A stretch of 12,623 nt of DNA from DASWED01 sp036394995 (lineage in GTDB: Bacteria > Actinomycetota > UBA4738 > JACQTL01), in NCBI GenBank assembly GCA_036394995.1, contig DASWED010000057.1, positions 1-12,623 on the forward strand, read 5' to 3'. A program made the position numbers and the translations under genes. Shown piece after piece: positions 1 to 6,587 of the stretch. Below the pieces are notes generated by a model, which was not told the origin of the DNA, searched no databases, and saw nothing but the letters and a program-made list of their open reading frames with translations. Position 1 is the first letter of the stretch, and every line of letters starts with the position of its first letter.

Positions 1-1646
1 GGGTAAGCGCGGGCTGCACGTTCGTCTCGACCACGCAGCTCAAGTCCACGGTCCCCGTCCTGGCCTCGACCGGTCCGATCTCGGTGACCAACGCCGGGGG
101 CACCGGGACCAGCTCGACGAATTTCACCGTGACCCTGGGGATCACGATCTCGACGACGAACGGCCCTCCCCGAACGTCGGTAACCGTGAACGGCTCCGGC
201 TTCGCCGCGAACGAGCTGGTCGACCTCTACTTCGACGTCACCGACATGGTGGTGGCCGTGGCGGGGGCCAACGGGACGTTCGCCGGCATGACCTTCCGCG
301 TGCCCCGCTCGGCGGAACCGGGGGCCCACTGGATCACGGCCGGCGGGCGGCGGAGCGGAAACGGGGCCCAGAAGCCCTTCACGGTCCGGACGAACTGGCC
401 CCAGCGGGGCCGCATCGCCCGCCACTCCGGGAAGAACCCCTGGGAGAACCTGCTCGATCCCGCCACGGTCTCGGACCTGGAGGAGGCCTGGCATGGGGCC
501 ACGGGGGGGGCCGTCGAGTCCTCCCCCGCGGTGTCGAACGGAGTCGTGTACGTGGGCTCGGACGACGGCAAGCTCTCTGCCTTCCCAACCTCGTGCGGGA
601 CGGCGAACGCCACCTGCTCCCCGCTGTGGCACGGGAACACTGGAGGCGCCGTCCGCTCCTCCCCGGCCGTGGCGAACGGGGTGGTGTACGTGGCCTCGAA
701 CGACGGCAACCTGTACGCCTTCCCCGCCTCCTGCGGCACGGGGAACGCCGCGTGCTCGCCGCTGTGGCACGGACCCCTCGGGAGCATCGTGTCCGGCTTC
801 GCCTTCACGTCCTCCCCCGTGGTGGCGAACGGCGTGGTGTACGTGGGCTCGTACGACCACAACCTGTACGCCTTCCCCGCCTCCTGCGGCTCGGGCAACG
901 CCACCTGCTCGCCCCTGTGGCACGGCACCACCGGGAACATCATCGAGTCCTCCCCGGCCGTGGCGAACGGGGTGGTGTACGTCGGCTCGGATGACACGAA
1001 CCTGTACGCCTTCCCCGCCTCCTGCGGGACCGGGAACGCCACCTGCTCCCCCCTGTGGCACGGGCCCGCCGGGGACTACGTCCGCTCATCCCCTGCCGTC
1101 GCCAACGGTGTGGTGTACGTGGGCTCGGACTTCTCCTTGTTCGCCTTCCCGGCCTCCTGCGGCACAGGCAACGCCACCTGCTTCGCCCTGTGGACCGCCG
1201 GGGCCGGCTCCGGCCACGTCCCGTCATCCCCGGCCGTCGCGAACGGCGTGGTGTACGTGGGGTCGACCGACGGCAACCTGTATGCCTATCCCACCTCGTG
1301 CGGCACGGGGGGCGCCAGCTGCTCCCCCCTGTGGCACGGGACGACTAGCTTCATCCTATCCTCCCCGGCCGTCGCCAACGGGGTGGTGTACGTGGGCTCG
1401 AACGACGGCAATCTGTATGCCTTCCCCACCTCCTGTGGGACGGGCAACGTGTCATGCTCGCCGCTCTGGTCGTCGCACACCGGCGGCTCGGTGTACTCGT
1501 CTCCCGCCGTGTCTGACGGCGTCGTCTACGTCGGCTCGAACGATCAACGCCTCTACGCCTTCGACCTGGTCGCGGGCTCGGTGGGCGTGGCGCGCCCGCA
1601 CCTTCGGGATCTCCGGGCGGACCCGACCCTCCGGGTTCGAACCTAG
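1..1646 (+). CDS. PQQ-like beta-propeller surface protein with IPT/TIG-like domains (5' truncated)
   Basis: The reading frame is open from the left edge (first full codon at base 3), so the true start and any signal peptide lie outside the window; the GTG at 84 is only an internal codon. About 547 residues are visible. Residues 1-45 look like the end of an IPT/TIG immunoglobulin-like domain (pattern TGPISVTNAGGTGTSSTNF). A second Ig-like domain follows at about 46-130 (GSGFAANELVDLYF). From about residue 170 there are eight repeats built on SSPAVANGVVYVGSNDGNLYAF, the PQQ-like blade signature of eight-bladed propellers such as BamB. Repeats 1-7 each carry a CX6C pair (SCGTGNATC type); repeat 8 lacks it. 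The architecture suggests an extracellular or wall-exposed binding or scaffold protein; no catalytic residue is recognisable and its ligand is unknown. It ends 88 bases before argC, with a hairpin between, and is probably a separate unit. The family call is solid; the function is not known. Confidence 0.85.
   Translation, partial: VSAGCTFVSTTQLKSTVPVLASTGPISVTNAGGTGTSSTNFTVTLGITISTTNGPPRTSVTVNGSGFAANELVDLYFDVTDMVVAVAGANGTFAGMTFRVPRSAEPGAHWITAGGRRSGNGAQKPFTVRTNWPQRGRIARHSGKNPWENLLDPATVSDLEEAWHGATGGAVESSPAVSNGVVYVGSDDGKLSAFPTSCGTANATCSPLWHGNTGGAVRSSPAVANGVVYVASNDGNLYAFPASCGTGNAACSPLWHGPLGSIVSGFAFTSSPVVANGVVYVGSYDHNLYAFPASCGSGNATCSPLWHGTTGNIIESSPAVANGVVYVGSDDTNLYAFPASCGTGNATCSPLWHGPAGDYVRSSPAVANGVVYVGSDFSLFAFPASCGTGNATCFALWTAGAGSGHVPSSPAVANGVVYVGSTDGNLYAYPTSCGTGGASCSPLWHGTTSFILSSPAVANGVVYVGSNDGNLYAFPTSCGTGNVSCSPLWSSHTGGSVYSSPAVSDGVVYVGSNDQRLYAFDLVAGSVGVARPHLRDLRADPTLRVRT
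519..1580 (+). repeat. Eight tandem beta-propeller blade repeats, ~138 bp each
   Basis: The SSP(A/V)V motif that opens each blade starts at 519, 657, 810, 948, 1086, 1224, 1359 and 1497. The spacing is 138, 153, 138, 138, 138, 135 and 138 bases, i.e. 46 residues with one 5-residue insertion and one 1-residue deletion. DNA similarity between blades is high (the GTGGTGTACGTG core recurs in most units), suggesting recent amplification or gene conversion as well as protein-level constraint. Confidence 0.9.
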
Positions 1647-1647
1647 C

Positions 1648-1672
1648 CACCCACCCTTCCGAATGGGGGGTG
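1648..1672 (+). terminator. GC-rich hairpin after the propeller gene, possible terminator
   Basis: CACCC-A-CCC (1648-1656) pairs with GGGGGGTG (1665-1672), giving 8 bp with one bulged A around an 8-base loop. It begins 2 bases after the propeller gene's TAG stop and lies before the argC promoter, as expected for separating the two units. There is no T-tract, so intrinsic termination is uncertain. Confidence 0.4.
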
Positions 1673-1695
1673 AGCCCCGGCCTCCCGCCCCCTGT

Positions 1696-1733
1696 ATTGC
1701 ATATCGTTCCAGGAATGTGCATAATTACTCACT
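1696..1733 (+). promoter_or_regulatory. Tandem ARG boxes (ArgR operator) of the arg operon
   Basis: The downstream 18-mer TGTGCATAATTACTCACT (1716-1733) matches the classical ARG-box consensus TNTGAATWWWWATTCANW at 16 of 18 positions. The upstream 18-mer ATTGCATATCGTTCCAGG (1696-1713) is weaker, with 9 of the 14 core positions. They are separated by 2 bp (20 bp centre to centre), close to the spacing of paired ARG boxes bound by one ArgR hexamer. The pair is a local AT-rich island in very GC-rich DNA and ends one base before the argC ATG. Because argR is in this operon, autoregulated arginine-dependent repression is the natural inference. Confidence 0.75.
1697..1725 (+). promoter_or_regulatory. 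Candidate argC promoter, buried in the ARG boxes
   Basis: TTGCAT (1697-1702) and CATAAT (1720-1725) are 17 bp apart, resembling the -35 and -10 hexamers of a housekeeping sigma-70/HrdB promoter; the -10 matches TATAAT at 5 of 6 positions and the -35 is weaker. The predicted transcription start falls at about 1732-1735, at or within a few bases of the argC ATG. This implies a leaderless or nearly leaderless mRNA and repression by direct occlusion when ArgR binds. Inferred from sequence only. Confidence 0.55.
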
Positions 1734-1734
1734 C

Positions 1735-2790
1735 ATGGTTCGGACTCCCGTTCCCGTCGCCGTTCTCGGCGCCTCCGGGTTCTCCGGGGCGGAGCTGCTG
1801 CGCCTCCTCTCGGCTCATCCCACGCTCGAGGTGGCGTTCGTCGGCGCGCACGACGCCGCCGGGCAGACCCTCGGCGAGGTGTGGCCGCATCTGGCGCCGT
1901 TCGCCGACCGCGTCCTCGAGCCGAACGACGCCGTCGACGCGGGTTCCGTGGCGGCGGCCTTCGTCGCGCTGCCGGCGGGCCTGAGCTCGGCGATCGTGCC
2001 GGGCCTCGTCGAGGCCGGGGTGCGCGTCGTCGACATCGGTCCGGACTTCCGGCTCCCGCCCGAGGACTACCCGGTCTGGTACGGGTTCGACCACGAGGCG
2101 CCGGCGTGGCCGGACAAGGCCGCGTACGGTCTCACGGAGCTGTTCCGGGAGGAGGTCGCCGTCGCGCCGCTGGTGGCGAACCCGGGCTGCTACCCGACGC
2201 CCGTGATCCTGGGGCTGTATCCGCTGTTCCTTGCGGGCCTCGTGAACGGCGACGTGGTGGTGGACGGGAAGTCCGGCATCTCGGGGGCGGGGAAGAAGCT
2301 CACGCCGCAGTCGCACTTCGCCGCCCTCGACGGGAGCGTGCAGGCGTACCGCGTGGGGCGCCACCAGCACACCCCGGAGATGGAACACGTCCTGGCCCGG
2401 ACGGGCACGTCGACCGTCGTGACCTTCGTCCCGCACATCGTGCCCGCGGTGCGGGGAATCGTCACGACGTGCGTCGTCCGGGCCGGGGCCCCAGGCGAGT
2501 CGGACGCCCCGGACGCCGCCCGGCTGCGCGAGGCGCTGGACGGGGCGTACGAGGGCGAGCCGTTCGTCCGGGTGCTGGGGCCGGGGCGGATGCCCGACCC
2601 CAAACGCGTAGCCGGGACGAACGTGTGCGAGCTGGCCGTGGAGGTCGACGCCCACTCCGGGATGGCCGTGGTGATCGGCGCCATCGACAACCTGGGGAAG
2701 GGCGCCGCCGGCCAGGCCCTCCAGAACCTCAACGTCATGCTCGGGTTCGAGGAGACCACGAGCCTCGCCACGATCGGGGTGTACCCGTGA
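1735..2790 (+). CDS. argC: N-acetyl-gamma-glutamyl-phosphate reductase
   Basis: Cytoplasmic NADPH-dependent enzyme that reduces N-acetylglutamyl-5-phosphate to the semialdehyde, the third step of ornithine synthesis. The 351 residues are normal for the family. The NADP-binding loop GASGFSGAEL sits near residues 12-21. The catalytic cysteine is Cys152 in ANPGCYPT, and the active-site RHQHTPE segment carries His210 and His212. The C-terminal AIDNLGKGAAGQALQN motif is intact. The frame is open further upstream, but ATG 1735 is chosen because homology begins there and the promoter and operator end immediately before it. No Shine-Dalgarno sequence lies within 15 bases, unlike most downstream genes of the operon, which fits leaderless translation. 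It is first in the operon and shares a GTGA overlap with argJ. Confidence 0.97.
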   Translation: MVRTPVPVAVLGASGFSGAELLRLLSAHPTLEVAFVGAHDAAGQTLGEVWPHLAPFADRVLEPNDAVDAGSVAAAFVALPAGLSSAIVPGLVEAGVRVVDIGPDFRLPPEDYPVWYGFDHEAPAWPDKAAYGLTELFREEVAVAPLVANPGCYPTPVILGLYPLFLAGLVNGDVVVDGKSGISGAGKKLTPQSHFAALDGSVQAYRVGRHQHTPEMEHVLARTGTSTVVTFVPHIVPAVRGIVTTCVVRAGAPGESDAPDAARLREALDGAYEGEPFVRVLGPGRMPDPKRVAGTNVCELAVEVDAHSGMAVVIGAIDNLGKGAAGQALQNLNVMLGFEETTSLATIGVYP

Positions 2791-3947
2791 GCGTCACGGC
2801 GCCGAAGGGGTTCCTGGCGGCCGGGGTCCCCGCCGGGCTCAAGGCCAGCGGGAACCTCGACCTCGGCTTGCTGGTGTCGGACGGTCCGGCCACGGCCGGA
2901 GGCCTGTTCACAACCAACGCGTTCGCAGCGGCGCCGGTGGAGCTGTGCCGCCGGCGGCTGGTGGACGGCTCGGCCCGGGCCGTGGTGGCGAACAGCGGCC
3001 AGGCCAACGCCGGAACCGGTCCCGAGGGGCTCGAGGACGCCGAGCACCTCACGGCCGCGGCCGCCGTGGACCTCGGGCTGGATCCCGGGGACGTCCTGTC
3101 GTGCTCGACCGGCGTCATCGGGCCCCGGGTCCGTGTGGCCGCGGCGGTGGCGGGGATCCGCCACGCGGCCACGGAGCTCTCCGCCGCCGGCGGGCCGGCG
3201 TTCGCCGAGGCCATCCGGACCACGGACACGGTGCCCAAGCAGACCGTCGTCGACGGAGGAGGGTTCGTCGTGGGCGGATGCGCGAAGGGAGCCGGGATGA
3301 TCGCCCCGGACCTGGCCACGCTGCTGGTGTTCCTGACCTCCGACGCGGCGGCGTCCCCCACGGCCGTCCGGCACGCCCTGCGCCACGGCGCCGCCCCGGT
3401 ATGGAACGCCCTCACGGTGGACAACTGCCCCAGCACGAACGACACCGTCCTGCTGTTCGCGAACGGCGCGTCGGGCTCGGAGCCGTCCGTCGAGGGGCTG
3501 ACCGAGGCCGTGGCCGAGGCCACCCGCGACCTGGCCCGGCAGATCGTGGCCGACGCTGAGGGCGCCACCACGACGCTGGTGGTCCAGGTGGACGGTGCGG
3601 GCAGCGACGGCGACGCCCGCCGGGTGGGCAAGGCCGTGGCCGGTTCGATGCTGGTGAAGACCGCGGTGTTCGGCAAGGACCCCAACCCGGGCCGGATCCT
3701 CCAAGCCGTGGGGGCCAGCGGGGCCCGGTTCAGGCCGGGGGACGTCGGCTCCAGCCTTGGGACCGTGCCGGTGATTGTCGGCGGAAGGGTCCCGCCGGAG
3801 TTCGACCCGGCGGCCTGCGCGGCGGCCATGAAGGAGCGGGAGGTCGTGATCCGGATCTCCCTGGGCGACGGGCCGGGGCAGGCCACCGCGTTCGGATGCG
3901 ACCTGGGCTACGAGTACGTGCGGATCAACGGGGAGTACACGACGTGA
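2787..3947 (+). CDS. argJ: Glutamate N-acetyltransferase / ornithine acetyltransferase
   Basis: ArgJ moves the acetyl group from N-acetylornithine to glutamate, so the pathway recycles acetyl groups; many ArgJ enzymes also use acetyl-CoA and are bifunctional. The 386 residues are the normal length. The precursor self-cleaves before a threonine that becomes the nucleophile; here this is Thr178 in KGAGMIAPDLATLL (the family usually reads MATML). VKTAVFGKDPNPGRI and the terminal RINGEYTT match the family. The GTG start at 2787 overlaps the argC stop by 4 bases (GTGA), indicating coupled translation; a weak G-run lies about 7 bases upstream. Whether it is mono- or bifunctional cannot be read from sequence alone. 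No separate argE or argA is present in this window. Confidence 0.96.
   Translation: MSVTAPKGFLAAGVPAGLKASGNLDLGLLVSDGPATAGGLFTTNAFAAAPVELCRRRLVDGSARAVVANSGQANAGTGPEGLEDAEHLTAAAAVDLGLDPGDVLSCSTGVIGPRVRVAAAVAGIRHAATELSAAGGPAFAEAIRTTDTVPKQTVVDGGGFVVGGCAKGAGMIAPDLATLLVFLTSDAAASPTAVRHALRHGAAPVWNALTVDNCPSTNDTVLLFANGASGSEPSVEGLTEAVAEATRDLARQIVADAEGATTTLVVQVDGAGSDGDARRVGKAVAGSMLVKTAVFGKDPNPGRILQAVGASGARFRPGDVGSSLGTVPVIVGGRVPPEFDPAACAAAMKEREVVIRISLGDGPGQATAFGCDLGYEYVRINGEYTT
3930..3935 (+). promoter_or_regulatory. Ribosome binding site deciding the argB start
   Basis: GGGGAG lies 8 bases before GTG 3944, inside the 3' end of argJ. The alternative in-frame GTG at 4019 has no purine-rich sequence before it, so the upstream start is preferred even though it adds a low-complexity N-terminus. 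Confidence 0.6.
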
Positions 3948-4909
3948 CGGCGCTCCGGCGGGCGGAGGATGACAGCGCAGGCACGGGCGCGACCACCGCC
4001 GCGACCACCGGGCACACGGTGAGCACGGCGCCCCCCCAGGTCCGCGAGCGGACCCGGGCCAAGGCCCGGGTGCTCCTCGAGGCCCTGCCGTTCATCGAGG
4101 AGCACACCGGCTCGGTGGTGGTGGTCAAGGTGGGCGGCGCGGCCATGGAGGAGTCGGGCCTGGCCGAGACGTTCGCCCAGGACATCTCGCTGCTCCGCCA
4201 CGTCGGCGTGCGGCCGGTGGTGGTGCACGGCGGCGGGCCCCAGATCACCGCGATGGCCCGGCGGTTCGGCGTGGAGCCGGCGTTCGTCGGGGGCCACCGG
4301 GTCACCGACGCGGCCACGCTCGAGATCGCCCGGATGGTGCTGGTGGGGCTCGTGAACCCGGACCTGGTGGGGCTGCTGTCCCGGCACGGCGTCCGGGCGG
4401 TGGGAGTGTCGGGGGTCGACGGCGGGCTGATCCGGGTCGTCCCCCGGAACCCGGCGCTGGGGTTCGTGGGGGATGTCGAGCGGGTGGACGTCGGCGTGCT
4501 GGAGCACCTCATGGAGGGGGCCGTGCCGGTGATCGCCTCGATCGGCGCCGACGGCGCCGGGCAGGCCTACAACGTGAACGCCGACGTGGTGGCGGGCGCC
4601 GTGGCCGCGGCCGTCGGCGCGTCGAAGGTGGTGTACCTCTCGGACGTGGCCGGTCTGCTGGGGGAGGGCGGCGAGCTGGTGACCGAGGCCACCGTGAGCG
4701 ACTGCGAGCGGCTGGTGGCGGCCGGCGTGGCCGACGGCGGCATGATCCCGAAGCTGCAGAGTGCCGCGGACGCCATCCGGGCCGGGGTCCGCCGGGCCCA
4801 TCTCATCGACGGCCGGATCCCGCATTCGCTGATCCTCGAGCTGTTCACGCCCGAGGGGATCGGGACCATGCTCGTCCCCGACGCCGTGTTCCCCGGGGAG
4901 GCCGGATGA
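3944..4909 (+). CDS. argB: Acetylglutamate kinase
   Basis: Amino-acid kinase family enzyme that phosphorylates N-acetylglutamate, the usual arginine feedback point in organisms with ArgJ. From GTG 3944 it has 321 residues. The phosphate-binding KVGGAAM begins at Lys62; HGGGPQI follows at 95-101; then FVGGHRVTDAATLEIARMV, SGVDGGLI, AYNVNAD and GGMIPKL. The helix before Lys62 (RERTRAKARVLLEALPFIEE) resembles the N-terminal helix of hexameric, arginine-inhibitable kinases, so feedback inhibition is likely but inferred. Residues 1-25 are a Thr/Ala-rich extension not typical of the family; a start at 4019 would give a conventional 296-residue protein. The start chosen has a GGGGAG site and a GTGA overlap with argJ. 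Confidence 0.95.
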   Translation: MTALRRAEDDSAGTGATTAATTGHTVSTAPPQVRERTRAKARVLLEALPFIEEHTGSVVVVKVGGAAMEESGLAETFAQDISLLRHVGVRPVVVHGGGPQITAMARRFGVEPAFVGGHRVTDAATLEIARMVLVGLVNPDLVGLLSRHGVRAVGVSGVDGGLIRVVPRNPALGFVGDVERVDVGVLEHLMEGAVPVIASIGADGAGQAYNVNADVVAGAVAAAVGASKVVYLSDVAGLLGEGGELVTEATVSDCERLVAAGVADGGMIPKLQSAADAIRAGVRRAHLIDGRIPHSLILELFTPEGIGTMLVPDAVFPGEAG

Positions 4910-6129
4910 ACGTCGCGGCCGGGCGCGCGATCGGGGATCAGGCCGTCGCCGAGTCGGCGATCATGCCCACCTACGCCCGGTACCCGGTCACGCTGGTGCG
5001 GGGCCGGGGAACGCTGGTGTGGGATGCGGCGGGCCGCGAGTACCTCGACTTCGCCGGCGGCATCGCGGCCATGCCCATCGGCCACTCCCACCCGGCGTGG
5101 GTGGAGGCCGTGGCCGAACAGGCCGCCACCCTGACCCATGTCTCGAACCTGTTCTCCACCGAACCCCAGGAGGAGCTGGCCCGGCGACTGACGTCCCTGG
5201 CCCGGTTCGGCCGGGTGTTCTTCGCGAACTCCGGCGCGGAGGCCAACGAGGCCGCGCTGAAGATTGCCCGCAAGCACGGGCTCGCGGCCGGTCCCGGATC
5301 GGAGCGGCTGGAGGTGGTCGCGCTCCAGGGGTCGTTCCACGGGCGGACGTTCGCCACGCTGGCCGCGACGGGCCAGCCGGCCAAGCACGCCCCGTTCGCC
5401 CCGCTCCCGGAGGGGTTCGTCCACGTCCCGCCGGGGGACCGCGCCGCGCTGGACGCCGTCGTGGGCGATCGGACCGCGGCCGTGCTCCTGGAGCCGGTGC
5501 TGGGCGAGGGCGGCGTGGTCCCGCTGGAGCCGTCGTATCTCGCGTTCGCCCGCGAGCTGTGCACCGAACGCGGCGCGGTGCTGATGTTCGACGAGGTCCA
5601 GACGGGGGTCGGGCGGACCGGCGAGTGGTTCGCGTTCCAGCGGGCCGGCGTCGAGCCCGACGTGGTGACGCTGGCCAAGGGGCTGGGCGGCGGGCTCCCC
5701 ATCGGGGCCTGCATTGCCCGGGAGGAGCTCGCCTTCGGCCCCGGAGAGCACGCGTCGACGTTCGGCGGGGGCCCGGTCCCGTGCCGGGCGGCGCTGGCGG
5801 TGCTCGAGGTGATCGAACGGGAGGACCTGCTGGGGAACTGCCGGGCCCGCGGCGCGCAGCTCACCGAGGGGCTCCGCGCGCTGGATCTCCCCGGGGTGGC
5901 CGGCGTCCGCGGGGCCGGCCTCCTGCTGGGGGTCGCGTTCGAGGACGACGTGGCCGGGGCGGTGGTCCGCGCGCTGATGGCCCGGGGCTGCCTGGCCACC
6001 GAGGCGGGACCGAAGGTGGTGCGGATCTCCCCGCCGCTCTCGGTCTCGGCGGAGGAGGTCGAGCGGTTCCTGGCGGCGTTCGCCGATGCGGCGGCCGCCA
6101 CGATGGCGAAGGAGGAGACCGGAACGTGA
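4906..6129 (+). CDS. argD: Acetylornithine aminotransferase
   Basis: Class III PLP-dependent aminotransferase making N-acetylornithine from the semialdehyde, with glutamate as amino donor. It has 407 residues, normal for ArgD. Visible landmarks are the N-terminal YLDFAGGIAAMPIGHSHP, the cofactor-binding NSGAEANEAALKIAR, SFHGRTFATLAATGQ, FDEVQTGVGRTG with the PLP-nitrogen aspartate at Asp229, and the Schiff-base Lys258 in LAKGLGGGLPIGA. Some ArgD enzymes also serve lysine synthesis; that cannot be excluded here. ATG 4906 overlaps the argB stop by 4 bases (ATGA), with a strong GGGGAGG at 4895-4901 just upstream. In many mycobacterial-type clusters argF follows argD; here argR follows directly. 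Confidence 0.95.
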   Translation: MNVAAGRAIGDQAVAESAIMPTYARYPVTLVRGRGTLVWDAAGREYLDFAGGIAAMPIGHSHPAWVEAVAEQAATLTHVSNLFSTEPQEELARRLTSLARFGRVFFANSGAEANEAALKIARKHGLAAGPGSERLEVVALQGSFHGRTFATLAATGQPAKHAPFAPLPEGFVHVPPGDRAALDAVVGDRTAAVLLEPVLGEGGVVPLEPSYLAFARELCTERGAVLMFDEVQTGVGRTGEWFAFQRAGVEPDVVTLAKGLGGGLPIGACIAREELAFGPGEHASTFGGGPVPCRAALAVLEVIEREDLLGNCRARGAQLTEGLRALDLPGVAGVRGAGLLLGVAFEDDVAGAVVRALMARGCLATEAGPKVVRISPPLSVSAEEVERFLAAFADAAAATMAKEETGT

Positions 6130-6587
6130 AGCGCGCCCGGCAGCAGGCCCTGATGGAGCTGGTTCGAACGGAGCCGCTGGCCAGCCAGCACGAGATCCGG
6201 GACCGTCTGGCGTCCATGGGCTACGAGTCCACCCAGTCCACGATCTCGCGCGACCTCGAGGAGCTGGGGCTGGTCCGGGTCCGGGACGGCGGCGGCCACC
6301 TCCGCTACGCCCGCCCCACGGAGGCCTCGGCCACCGGCAACGGGCACCGCCTCCGCACCCTGCTGTCGGAGTTCCTCATCTCGGTGGACTCCTCCGGGAA
6401 CCTCGTGGTGGCGAAGACCACGCCGGGCGCGGCGAACGCGGTGGCCGAGGCGGTGGACCGGGCCGGCGTGGTCGGCGTGCTCGGGACGATCGCCGGCGAC
6501 GACACCATCCTGCTGATCGCCGCGGAGGGCACCGGGGGCCGGATCGTGGCCGGTCGCCTCCAGGAGCTGGCGGGGGAGGCGCAATGA
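6126..6587 (+). CDS. argR: Arginine repressor ArgR
   Basis: Arginine-dependent hexameric repressor of 153 residues, a normal length. The N-terminal winged helix includes TQSTISRDLEELG at residues 36-48, the hallmark recognition helix. The C-terminal oligomerisation and arginine-binding domain carries GTIAGDDT at 120-127, whose aspartates contact arginine in characterised ArgR proteins. GTG 6126 overlaps the argD stop by 4 bases (GTGA) and has an excellent AAGGAGGAG site at 6109-6117. The tandem ARG boxes at 1696-1733 are its obvious local target, making the operon autoregulated. Confidence 0.95.
   Translation: MKRARQQALMELVRTEPLASQHEIRDRLASMGYESTQSTISRDLEELGLVRVRDGGGHLRYARPTEASATGNGHRLRTLLSEFLISVDSSGNLVVAKTTPGAANAVAEAVDRAGVVGVLGTIAGDDTILLIAAEGTGGRIVAGRLQELAGEAQ

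Noticed and set aside
227..1042. Long minus-strand open frame opposite the propeller repeats
   Set aside because: It mirrors the repeat periodicity of the real gene and has no independent domain or ribosome site; an artefact of high GC and repeated codons.
519..1580. CRISPR-like or satellite repeat interpretation of the 138-bp periodicity
   Set aside because: Repeats are in frame, contiguous without unique spacers and encode propeller blades.
1634..1643. GGTTCGAACC, resembling the T-loop of a tRNA
   Set aside because: It is a perfect 10-bp palindrome, but the flanking bases cannot form a T-stem, acceptor stem or anticodon arm. It lies in the coding end of the propeller gene.
1715..1734. ATG at 1715 upstream of argC as a leader peptide
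   Set aside because: It is out of frame, does not stop before argC and would run about 270 bases into it; it also lies within the operator.
3896..3943. Upstream ATG 3896 as the argB start
   Set aside because: It would add 16 more residues and overlap argJ by 52 bases. GTG 3944 has the Shine-Dalgarno site and the 4-base overlap used at every other junction.
6086..6583. Extending the ArgG-ArgH protein upstream to 6086
   Set aside because: The added 166 residues are an out-of-frame reading of argD and argR. ArgG homology begins at ATG 6584, which has a strong ribosome site.
1729..6584. Several 300-540 codon open frames antisense to argC-argR
   Set aside because: High-GC shadow frames. Their compositions (Arg, Pro, Gly and His rich) lack any family motif, while the plus frames are unmistakable enzymes.
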